Shown in pieces: positions 1-12,100 of a stretch of DNA of 64,000 nt. The stretch's first letter is position 1; the number at the start of each line of letters is the position of its first letter. Origin of the DNA: Fragum whitleyi (Eukaryota > Mollusca > Bivalvia > Cardiida > Cardiidae); the NCBI GenBank assembly GCA_948146395.1, contig OX411552.1, positions 14,244,957 to 14,308,956 of the forward strand, in the 5' to 3' direction. Made by a program: the position numbers and the translations under genes. The notes under the pieces are model-generated. The model searched no databases. It was not told the DNA's origin and was given only the letters and a program-made list of their open reading frames with translations.

Positions 1-640
1 TATGTTTCGAACTATATACTGCGTTTCAATTTTAAACAAAAATAATGGTAATGTCATTAACCTTTAGAAACATATTTCATTTTTTTTTTCACCAAGAAAT
101 TGTTCGTTATTTACCTTACATGTTTATCTGTCGCGGTGAAGTTGTACAAGATGTTGTAACTTGGCTTAATGTTTCTCACGTATAATCCAGAGCTACTGGT
201 ATATGAACATATTTTGGATTTTAGATTCAAAAATAATTTTTTCTTGTACAAACTCTATATTGTGTGTACTCATTGGAAACGTCTCGTCGAGACGATTCCA
301 ATGAGTACCCACAATGTAGGGTTTTGTTGAAAAATAAAAATTTTAGACTTGCATTACCCCCTCTCTTAACTGTACCTTTGGTAATAAATAAGCATTACAT
401 ACTTGTCACCTCATCTTGACAGACTGTTTCTCCAGTGTAATAACTGTACGAATTACATACTCGTCGCCACATCAAAAAGATCAATAAAGATAAAAACACT
501 TTTCGACGACATAAAATAGAGGTATTATTTTATAAATTATCGTGAATCATCCGCAATAAAAGTTTATTAACCAGCCGCTCAAGAATTTCTCAAAATAGGC
601 AAAATACCTATTTTTTATGCTGTTGTTAAATTGGGTAAAT
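1..640. other. AT-rich flank with one palindrome
   Basis: No reading frame of note is present. The only structure is an imperfect palindrome at about 218-352, centred near 287 on GTCTCGTCGAGAC, with arms that continue into CCAATGAGTACCCACAATG and its complement. Related but shorter sequence recurs near 38455-38506. Confidence 0.5.
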
Positions 641-646
641 GCCTTT

Positions 647-1526
647 TTAGCTCACCTGAGCTTAAAGTGCTCAAGGTGAGCTATTGTGATCACTCACCGT
701 CCGTCGTCCGTCCGGCTGTCCGTCCGTCAATAATTTCTTTAAACATCTTCTCCTCCTAAACCACTGGGCCAATCATGCTGAAACGTGGCAGGGATATTCC
801 TTTGGTGAAGCTCTTTAAAAGTTGTTAAAAGAATTTAATTTCACCAAAAAGTCTGGTTGTCATGGTAACGGAATGTCTGAAAAATGGCCGAAAGTGGCTA
901 ATGATATTAGAAAAAATTCTTCTCCTCTCAATCCACTAGGCCAATGAAGCTGAAACTTTGCAGGGATGCTATTTGGGGAAGATCTTCAAAAGTTGTTAAA
1001 AGAATTCAATTTCATCAAAACTCTGGTTGCCATGGTAACGGAATGTCCGAAAAATGGCAGGAAATGGCTGAAAATATTAGAAAAAAGTCTTCTCCTCCTA
1101 ACCACTAAGCCAATCAAGCTGAAACTCGACAGGGATGATCCTTGGGTGAAGACCTTCAAAAGTTGTTAAAATAATTTCATTTCTTCAAAAACTCTTGTTT
1201 CCATGGTAGAGGAGAGGCTTAAAAATTGCATAAATTACCAAAAATCTTAGAACAAATTCTTTTCCTCCTTAACCATGAGGCCAATCAATTTTAAACTTAG
1301 CATGGATGTTCTTTACGTGTAGGTCTTCTGATGTTGTTAAAAGAATTTGCCATGGTAAGAGAAAAGTTCAAAATTTACGAAAATTTAAAAAAAATCAAAT
1401 TGCAGTAGGATAAAATTTAACCACCTTAAATGTACATTAATCAAATTCTGGTATTCATAACATGGTTGATAAGTTATGAGTGACTTACTCAAATGAGCGA
1501 TATAGGACCATCATGGTCCTCTTGTT
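647..1526 (+). repeat. Mollusc-type dispersed repeat, copy A
   Basis: Starts TTTAGCTCACCTGAGC, continues into a GTCCGTCCGTC tract and ends GGACCATCATGGTCCTCTTG. The interior is about four head-to-tail units of 170 bp; the phrase GCTGAAAC followed by GCAGGGAT falls near 778, 949 and 1119, with a decayed version near 1290. Other copies lie at 6871-7419, 7628-8491 and, reversed, 36140-36730. A short open frame at 966-1169 lies inside the units and is not a gene. Confidence 0.8.
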
Positions 1527-2062
1527 AAGACCTTAATGTAGCTCAATTTTCACCTTTTAACGAGGTTTTCTTCATCCTATGAATATACTGTTTTCAGATG
1601 AACTCTAATTTGGCGTTTACTTTTGACATACAAATTAAAAAATAAATACGAGTAATGTACTAAAAGAGCGTATATATTCACAAACCTTTTCGTTTAACCA
1701 AAAATTAAGATATCGTGAACATATCTGATATATACATTTTGATAAGTTCTGTCTTGTATGTTTATTGTATGTATGTTCTTGGTGACAACCCTATAGCTGG
1801 ATTATTTTCAAACCAATGAAGAAATTTGAATTGCATTTTAATTTGAATTGAACATTAAAATTTAATCAGTAGAATACTATAGGGATAGTTTACAGTTTTT
1901 GTTTTAGTCAAACCCTTTCGACCCACAATTGCTGTTTTGGTGTATATATTTTAAGAAGTCTTAGTCTAGTTTTTACTCTAGAAAGGAGGATCTTGATGTG
2001 AAAAGAAATATTATCCAAACGTATGTGCATTTGCTTTTCATTGTATACCGGTATATTTGCAG
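1527..2062. other. Upstream flank or intron of the formin gene
   Basis: AT-rich sequence with no supported exon. It ends in a good splice acceptor (pyrimidine-rich stretch, then TTTGCAG at 2056-2062). Either this is the end of an intron after a 5'-untranslated or coding exon outside the recognisable sequence, or the ATG just after it is the start. Confidence 0.45.
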
Positions 2063-3104
2063 ATGGAACGAGGGAGTTTCCGTCATAGTGGACAAGGACA
2101 TGTGTTTAAAGGTTCCCAGCTTGTCACTTCCATTCTACAACGGTATCCTGGTACCCTGAAGGACAGAAAGTCTGCGCTCCAGTTTTGTAGACAGTTGTTT
2201 AAAGAGGGAACCATACGAGGTGTTTTTGACGTTGACTCATTCGAGGATTCCGTTCTACTTTACACATGGAATGACCAACATGAGCCGCAAAATAAACAAC
2301 CTAAACAACAAAGAATGACGTCACAATCTTACATGAAGTCACGCGGTACCTATGGGTACTCCAGCGCCGATACCAGAGTCACGAAACGAGATTTATATCA
2401 ACAAGGGAGTATCAAACCAGCATCGGAACAAACACCACCGAGACAAAACTTCCAGAATTTTAACCATTTACCTGTGGACTCATATTTTATAGGCAATGTC
2501 CAAGTTTCAAATTCCGTGGAAGCTGATAACGCAAGTCGAAAAAGTAGTTCTCATTTTCAAAGTTCTCCAAACTATAAACGAGCAAGTACTGCTTCAAGAT
2601 CAAGTGAAAGTTCCGTTGAAATAGCCTCAAGATCACATACCAGGCACAAAGAGAGAACACACCAATCAAAACCGCCACCAGGATTCCCCGCCATGACACT
2701 ACCACATGACCATGACGTCATACCGGAAGAAGTAGTCGAAGAACATCACGTGCCTTTAATGGAACGGACTGGTACCAGTACGGAATACGATGGTTCCTCT
2801 AGTATACCAAGGAGCGTCACAACAGATGCTTCAAATTATAACGATATGGATCAGTCTGCACATCAAAGACCGTGGACTGATTACCAGAACTCGTACTCCG
2901 ATAATGAGAAACAATTAATAGAACAAATGAAAAGAATGAAGAAAGAACATTCGCATATATTACGGACTTATGAGGACCGAATCAATAAACTAATGAATAA
3001 AATGCATGAGTTACGGAATATAGCTCAAATGTTAGAAAATTCTAGTACGAAATCGTCACCTTACGGGATGTTGCAATCCAAACCTACCGGTTATAATTCT
3101 AATG
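2063..3104 (+). CDS. Formin exon 1: DEP domain and coiled coil
   Basis: Encodes residues 1-347. The DEP fold is seen as FKGSQLV (15-21), then ALQFCRQLFKEGTIRGV (38-54), then FEDSVLLYTW (60-69), all at the spacing usual for DEP. The middle is Ser-rich and disordered; residues 280-327 form a charged coiled coil. The ATG at 2063 follows an acceptor-like AG directly, so an upstream exon may add residues. The donor GTAAGT at 3105 leaves phase 1. Confidence 0.88.
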
Positions 3105-6100
3105 GTAAGTATTTACATATCATAACTACTGTAAGTGTTTGTTTGTTGTTTTTTTTTTCTTTCTACATATGAGATATACATACTGTACATAAAAGACTTC
3201 GGCCGAGTTTAATGCCTTTTCATTATATTAATTAAAACTACGGAGGGAAAAAACCCTTTAAGAAGAACTTTAAACACCTAACTATAAAGAAAACTTTTAT
3301 TTCATAAATCCTTCCAAAAACTTCAAAAAAATATAATGTGTACATTTTTGCCTCGGTTTTAGTATTCAAGTTACTTAAAAATAATGCAACATTTGCTAAA
3401 TCTACTGAAAAATCTCTTATAGTTTAATGTAAGGTTATTTGAGAGACAAATTAATCCTAAGTCGCAAAATCTTGTAATTATCAGAGCAACAAGTCACAAT
3501 TTAAATTGAAAAAAAAGATTAAGATTTCTAAATGATTTCTTAAGAGTCAATTGCTAACTTGATTGTAAGTTTATATATATTATTCATAATGCAATTATGA
3601 ATAAATACCGATGATGTTGGGCTAATTTCAAAATGATAATATTATTGAGTAGCATACACAAACGAGCCTATAGCAGCTTATAGCTTAATTATGATATGAA
3701 CCGAATGATTTTACCAATTTTAACATGGAACATACGGAAGAACATTTTATTGATGTTGAATATGTAACGTATTACGCTGAAAATACTCTATTAAAAATAT
3801 TCCGTGTTTTAATTTCTATTTCGTCATTCTAGACTGATTGTATATTTATTAGTATATCAAGAAGACCATTAACATTCCAGCATCAAAATTGGTTCGTTAG
3901 CACGCAAAACGTTTTAAAAATGGTAACCCGCTTTGCATATGCATTGCGGGGAATCATTTGGAAAACGTTCTCGATTGTTTTGTCATGCTGAAATTATGGC
4001 AATTTCCGTCATTTCTCTAATTTCAGCTATAAGACCGGACCAGCCTGACCGGAAACCAGGCATGTTATACGGATCAGACGGCGAGCATCCACCACCCCTT
4101 CCGCCCCGTCCTGGTCGTGGTTCCCGGATCATCCCAAACAAACCTCTCATAACGCCGGGTACCAAACTGAAAACTTTAGACTGGAACCGTATTATATTGA
4201 GAGACAAAAGTAAGTGGGATTTTTTTTTTTTAAATATTTTCATATTACTATTTAAATCTTTTTCTATAACTTTCTTCGCTTATGATTAGACTTATGTCTA
4301 TATACAGGCTGATCATTGAGATCTGTCGGGCAAACAATATCATATCCCTGAATCAGGTATTTGAAAAGGAAATTTGATCAAGTGGAGGTCTATCGGATAT
4401 CCCATTTCAAAAATAATTACACGTAATGAAAGAATAATCACTCTAGATTCAGAAAACCAGCAAAATCCAAAACGTTTCGAACACACAGTTTAAGGTAATG
4501 GACCCGTTATTGTTCCGCAACATTTTGGAATTTATAATCTTTCACAATGTTGACCAAGGTTTCCTCATGAAAATCATTAGGAAATCTTTGTTAACATCTT
4601 TCAAGCTCATTACTTCTGAAAAGTTACAGAACTATTACGGGTCCACTACCTTAAGATAAACAACGTGAATTAATGTATCGCAAACTTTTTTGAATGCTGA
4701 CCGGGGATTCCTTTTCGATGACCTTGCGATATCAAGTACATGTTGATATATACTTTTTGATAAAATCACGAGTTTTCTGAAATCACCGATTAGTACCGAG
4801 ATGTACCGATATTTAGCTATCTTTTCGGGTTTCTCATACCTTAAGGTTATATTTTCGCATTTTGTGACAGGTGACCTATGCGATTGTTTATGTTGGATAC
4901 ATTTCTAAAGGTCGAAAATTATACGATAATCTTGACATTTATTACATATAAGTGTAAAACACTTCAGGGCATTTCACTTTGCTTACTTAAGTAAACAGAT
5001 CGAGAACAATGAAACTATGTAAGCCTTGGAAACTGACAAGCATCGTTGGTATATGGACTTTAAAAAATCCGCGTCTAGAGCCTTGAAAAGCTGCAGTTAC
5101 TGGTTTTGGGTATCCAATCAACGAGCAGCGTTGTTGTGTTTCAGCCAACATAATCGAATGAGTCTTCAAGCATTCGTATGGAATTGAAGGTCATGTGTTT
5201 AAGGTCAAATCTGTCCGAAAATAACTCAATGGAAATAAAACACATTCTTTGATTCCTTGCTAACTATACTTCGTACAACCCTATAATTTAGTTAGGATAT
5301 CTATTTCCGAGAAGGTGATAAATTCAGTGGCACCTAAAGTACTTTTATGATTGGGCTGTTACTGGGCGCTCATGAGTCAAAGCTATGTTGCATCAAAGGT
5401 AAATGGTTATTCCTGATAATGATAAGACTGGTCGATATAGATCAAAGTCAGGTCAGAACTTGTATCTCAGATGAATTGTTAGCCAGACAATGGTTGGATG
5501 TATTAGGCTAATACTTGGCATTATCGCGCCTTTCAATATCGCTATTCGATACAATGTGACAATGCGAGTCAATTAAGGCCATTCAAGATGGACCGATAAG
5601 GTCGGGTATAAAAGTGGATATAGGTGCGATTAATACCCAAATTATCTATAATTCAATACAATATCAGATGGATGAATAGATTGCTTAATCAGATTCAAAT
5701 AATATAAGCCACACCCTTTGGAAACAATTTCCTTTTCATTATACATTATGACAATTATGGTTTGCTTTTCGAAAAGGGACATTTGGAAACTTTGATACAA
5801 ACGGAGATATTATCTTTATACAAACGTGAAGTTCCATTTCTTATAATGTTTGCACACAAGAGAATATTCAGGTAGTTGACCCATAAAAGTTCCTCGTCGT
5901 TTCGAATGTCACGAACTTTATCAATGTTAACCGAGGTTTCCTAATGATCATTAGGAAACCTCGGTAAACATTCTGAAAGATCATAAGTTCCGTTAATCAG
6001 CGGAACTATTACGGGTGAACTACCTTAACAAATCGCTGCTTACGATCAGAGAATGGGTTGGCCAATCAAATGACTCGTCGACAACTGTTGTTTGACCTCT

Positions 6101-9100
6101 GACATTTTTTGCAAAGACCCTTTCTAACATTTTAGTAGACGGGCGACTTTAATGTCGGAAACACAAATAAACTAATCGGTAGTTACGACGGTTATGTTGC
6201 CTCCAAACGTTGTTCTGTTTGGGCTTTATCTTCGGCCATAGAGTTTGCGGAAAAAAATAATGTCTCCGATTTTGAAGGGGTGTCTCATGACAGAGGTCAA
6301 GCAGCTGGACCAACAATCTCTTATTTTGGTTACCCTCTCTCTTTTTACATAAATCGACCCTTGGTCAGCTTGCGGATCACACAGATTTTGACCATGATCC
6401 ATAGTATTCGAGCTAACAATCCGACCCGTTTTTTGCAAAACTGTTCTTATCTATCGACATAGATGATTAAAATTCCCTAAAGATCGATTAACGATTCTGA
6501 TGAACTTTTGATAAAAGCGAAAATAATGAGAATGTTCGTATTACCGATAAATTGATTCATTCTTCACATTCCTTTCGGAGTCACTTCAATATTTTATGAT
6601 TATTCTTTACCGATTTTACCTACTTGTCTCCTTTTATGGGTTTTCAGCTTTTAAAAATCTTTTAGTTGATAGATTGATTTATAATTTTATCTCCCTTAAT
6701 TGTTTTGCAAGCCATGAGTCCAAGATGAAAACTTTCTCGAAACATACAAAAATGGACTTCGCTTTACACGTGTTCTAACGGTCACTTTAACTTAACGTCG
6801 GAAAGAACCCGCAGACGTTTTTGGTACTATTACAAATTTTGCACCAATTTGAACCAACTATTCAAACTGTCTTTTAAGCTCACCTGAGCACTACGTGCTG
6901 GGGGCTTTTAGAATCACCCTATGTCCGCCGTGCGTCGTCAACAATCTTAAAACTTCTTCTTCTGAACCACTGGGCCGATTTCAACGAAGCTTTGCCAGAA
7001 TGTTCTCTGGGTGACCCTCTTTAAAAATTGCTCGCGAAATTCTGGTTGGACCATAAATATTGGCGTGGCAGGGCATGGCATTTTTCACTTTGAAATCTTT
7101 GAACTACATCCCCTGATCTATTGGGCCGATTTCAATGAAACCTTACCCGAATGTTCTTTGGGTGACCCTTTTTGAAAAAATAGTTCGCGAAATTGGCCCT
7201 TAAATATGGGCGTGACAGGAAGGGGGCTTATTTTGAGTCTTCTCCGAGTAATGAAAGTTTGGGCAGGGTCTATTATCACTTTAAACTCTTGGTATAACAT
7301 CCCCTCCTCCACAAAAAAGCCAAATGCGAATGAAAGTTTGACAGAATGCAACTTGGATGAGATCCACTGGATCAATAAAATTCAGATGAACGGTTTAGGG
7401 TCATTGTGTCCCTCTTGTATTCAAAGATTGTTTATTTTTAGGGTGAATTTATTTTGGCTTGATTAATTAAGTCATTCATTCATTCATTCATTCATTCATT
7501 AAAGTGTATTTTTTAATCAGGCACTGATGACAACCCGACAATATGGCACACCATGCAGGAACCCACCATAGACTCGGAGGAAGTGGAAAGGTGAGATCTT
7601 CCCTTGTTTGTTTCGTCTATGCCATTCTTTTTAGCTCACCTGAGCACGAAATGCTCAAGAGAGCTATTGTGATCGATCGTTGTCCGGCGTCCGTCTGTCC
7701 GTCACGGCGTCAACTTTTTCTTTAAACGACATCTCCTCCTAAACTTATGGGTCAAAATCAACCAAACTTAACAGAAATATTCCTTGGGTGATCCCTTATG
7801 AAAATTGCTCAAATGGAAAGGGTCCGTGCCATATCACGGGAAAAGGGGCCTTAATGACAAATTTCTTGTTTTCACTCTAGAAGCCACAAATATGGTCCAA
7901 TCTTCATGAAACTTGGTCAGAATGTTTGTTAGGTCATGAGGATGAAGTCTATTGAAAATGGGAAGGATCCGTGCCATATCACGGAAAAAGGGGCCTTAAT
8001 GACAATTTTGTCAACAATATCTTTAAACGACATCCCCTCCTAAACTTATGGGTCAAAATCAACCAAACTTCGCAGAAATATTCCTTGGTTGGTCCCTTAT
8101 GAAAATGGGAAGGATCGGTGCCATATCACAGGAAAAGGCGTCTTAATGACAATTTTTTGTTTACTCTCTAGAAGCCACAAATATGGTCCAATCATCATAA
8201 AACTTTGTCAGAATGTTTTTTAGGTCATGAGGATGAACTCATTTGAAAATGGGAAGTATACATGCCATATCACGGGAAAAGGGGCCTTAATGACAATTTT
8301 CTCTTTAGAGCTCTAAACGCCACAAATATAGTCCAATCTTCATGAAACTTGATCAAAATGTTTGCCAGGTCACAAGAATGAACTCTGTTGAAAATGGGAA
8401 TGCTCATGCCATATCATAGGAAATGGAGTCTTAATGATAATTTACTTGAAATATCAGGTGAGCGATTTAGGGCCCTCAGGGTCCTCTTGTTTACATTAGA
8501 TATTGATACAAAAAAATAAATCTGCTAAACTCGTTTTAGCTCACTTTCTATTAGACTGGTCCCACTGTCGACTATCATTAAAGCCGGCTTCATACATTAG
8601 TCGACAGTAGGACCAGTCTAACTTTCTATTAGAATGGTGAGCATCTAGAAGATAGACTAGCGTTTCTAGACTGGCCTCATGATCCACTTTAACATGTTTG
8701 TTATAGTTATGGGTCCAGTCTAGAACGTGTGTACCTCGACCGAATTGGGCCAAAGCTTTAAACTTACCATTCGCTTGTTGTTTTGTATTGTCGCCGTTAG
8801 TAGCATTGTGCACAAAACCTGCATATTTTCCTCTTTAGAGCACAAAAGCCAAAGCACTTATCCGTCCGTCCGTCCGTAGATTTTTTTTTTATTTTATTTT
8901 TTTTATTTTATTTTTGCCCGGAGCATATCTCAATTGAATTGAATTGGCAAAGAAAATGCCACTAACCTGCTCTTCTCGGGGGGGGGGGGGGGGGGGCATA
9001 AATGTTAACCAACATCTCTTGTCATTATATTACTTTGCAACGATCCTTTTTTTACCCACTCATTGCTGACAGTCCGTTTTTGAAAACGACTTCTTTTATC

Positions 9101-12100
9101 TAAGTTAACGATACGGGGGAATATGTATTGATTTAATCAGTCTGACAAAATTATCTGACAAAAAAGATTCATCGATTAATTAACTTATTTTTCAACGTTT
9201 CAGATTGTTCAGCAACCCAGAGCTGTCGGATACGGACGGTGCTACACTGTACGATGATTTAATTATAAGGCGAGGACGTTCACGACAACAGGTACATTTA
9301 CATTGTATAGTGCAGTTTGACTAGAAAGATGATTTGCCAGCGACAGATCTTTTTGTAACCTAGAACTTTTGAATGAGCAACACTAAATGATGATTCAGGC
9401 ACATCGCAAGGACAGTCTTTAGAACATTTAATAAAAATACTCAGTATTTCTATATTTCGGCAAGAATTAATTAATTGGAGATTAATTAAGATGGCTGTAT
9501 CAGTTTAAATTATTATGTAGTAGTATTAAAATATTTTTCATTCTTCATGAAAAAGCAATTCTTGACGAAATATTGAAATACTGAGTGTTTTTATAAAATG
9601 TTTATTCTATTCCATTCGGAATAATTTTGTGATATTGTCTTTAGAACAAGTTACATTAAGGTAGTGGACCCGTAAAAGTCTCGCAACATTTCGGACCACA
9701 TATTCTTTCACAATGTTAACCGAAGTTTCCTAATGAAAATCATTAGGAAACCTCTGTTTACACTGTTGATGATCATTACTTATGAGATATTTAAAAACTA
9801 TTACGGGTCCACTACCTTAAATATACATGTATTACTTTACATCCCCGTCATATTGGACAAATTGTTAAGTAATTTCGGATACCTACGGCAACTATATTGT
9901 AAAAAGATGATTTAATTATAATGCGATCACTGCAACAGATAATACATCGACACATTTAAAACAATTTACATGTCGATGGCTCAATGCGAAACAGTTGTAA
10001 CTGCCTATATGTTATAGGCAGTTTCAACTGTTTCGCACTAAGTCATCGATGAGCCTGACATTTCCAACAATTTCATTTGTGCGTGCCGGACTGACACTGT
10101 GCAGCATGGATAGATAAAGTACATCGAAATATTCTCCTAAGGTAAACATAATTATACGGTGAGTCATAAGCTATCTATACCGTGTACAGTGACGACTCAT
10201 ATAAGACTGTACAGAGGTACAGGCTGATCTGAGTCTAAAAGTTAGGCATATATGAATTTGTTTGAAATGGCTCACGCTAGCTTAATTTAGATTCTTTTGA
10301 TAGACAGCGTAACATTATATATCAAGGATGATAAACAGAGTATTTAAACTACCCTGCGTTCAGGTTGACATAAAAGGATGCGAGCTATTTGTAAATTCTA
10401 CTCCACTTTGCACGCGCACTTACATTGCACGCAAGTGCGCGTGCAAAGTGGGGTATTATTTGCAAATAGTTTGCACAGTTTTGTCATCCTTAACGTAGGG
10501 TTGTACATGTATATCTTGGGACAGTTACCCGGTGTTGTTAACAAGGTGATATTCAGTATAGTGACTGGCAGATTTTCTCGGATATGATGCAGGCTCACCC
10601 TAAAAGGAAAAAGAAAAACAGGCAAACTTTTTTTCTTTAATGATTTTAGCAAAGTCTTTGTTTTGTAGTTCGACTGCTTCAGGATAAAGTTCGAACTATT
10701 GTCATCACATTGACGCTGTTGGCGTTGTCGTGACAAACTTTAACCTATGTCACATCTCTGTCGTTTATACTAATTTATTTTTGTTCGATTGCGACGAAAG
10801 CTTAAGCTTATTGAATCGTTTTCGAACACTCAATCCTGATGTTTTCACGTCTTTGAGAGAGAGGCAGTGGTTCAAACCAACTGCTACCAAATTTACAGCT
10901 GGGTGATCTGGGGCTGGCTATTAAGTGTTCTGCCCAAAAACACACTGTCGTTTTTTGAAGATATCTCGAAACTTTGCATATGTGTTCACCGTTATAAGAG
11001 CTGTTCGGACTATTAAGAAAAGAGTTTAATCCAGAATCATTTTGTAAGAATTAAAACCTTTTTTCGACTAGGATTTTATTTAATCATCCAGCAACTGTAG
11101 TTGAGCATTAGCACTCGCAGAGGCTACAATTTTTATCTGTTGATACAGTCCTTCGTGAAATTGGCTGTTATTCCAATCAAATCCATTCTAAATCGCCCCA
11201 TTCCTTCATTCCAAGCACTCACTCAAACAATTCGAAAACGCTCAAAACAAACAAAAATGATAAGATCAACGACTGCATTCAAAATAAAAATCGGTAAAAA
11301 TACATAATTGATTTTGTAAGCGTATTATGCGTATGTGAAGACATAGAAAGCCACTCAAAGAACCTGTTTGCATAGTTTGTTAAATGGGGGTTACAAATAT
11401 CGCTAATTTTGTTCATCTTGAACAAAATTAGCGATATTGGATGACATCCCTTTAATTTCACTCAAAACTCGCTCCATACATTCATTTGGATTCAAAATCA
11501 TTCATCCTGTCAACTTTACGATGTTATAACTGTATTTGACATGCCATTTTAAATATTTTCAGCTGGTCAGTATATACGATACAGAGCGATCTAAGCGTAT
11601 AGTTATATGTATGAAGTGTTTGAGGGCCACGTTGACTGACGTCATATCTACGGTATCCAGTCTAGATACGTCACAAATCAACCATGAGGGGCTGGCTGAA
11701 TTATTCGAGTTTCTGAGTTCATCAACACACATAGAGAAAACGCTGCATTATGTCAGGAAGAAAGGGGCCGGTAGGTATATAAAAAAAGGATGAAGGACAC
11801 GCATAATTACGTTTAGGCATGTTACAGTTATTAACATCGCGTAATTGAAAAGATGAATTATTTTGGATGAAATTGAATGAGTCTGTGGAGCGATTTTTGA
11901 GTGCAAATAGGCGTCAAAAATTACCCCCCCCTACCACATATAGACCAACTATATGAACATATATATTATTGTGTCTATATGGTGGTAGGGGGTAATTTCG
12001 GATCCCTATGGGTAATCGAATAGCGCTAATTTTGTTCAAAATGATTAAAATTTGCAATATTAATTACCTCCCTTTAAACAAATATGCATGCAGGTTCAAT

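Noticed and set aside
966..1169. 67-codon frame as a small gene
   Set aside because: It lies wholly within the 170-bp units of a dispersed repeat.
10378..10736. Overlapping frames on both strands
   Set aside because: They are generated by the palindromic element at 10351-10501.
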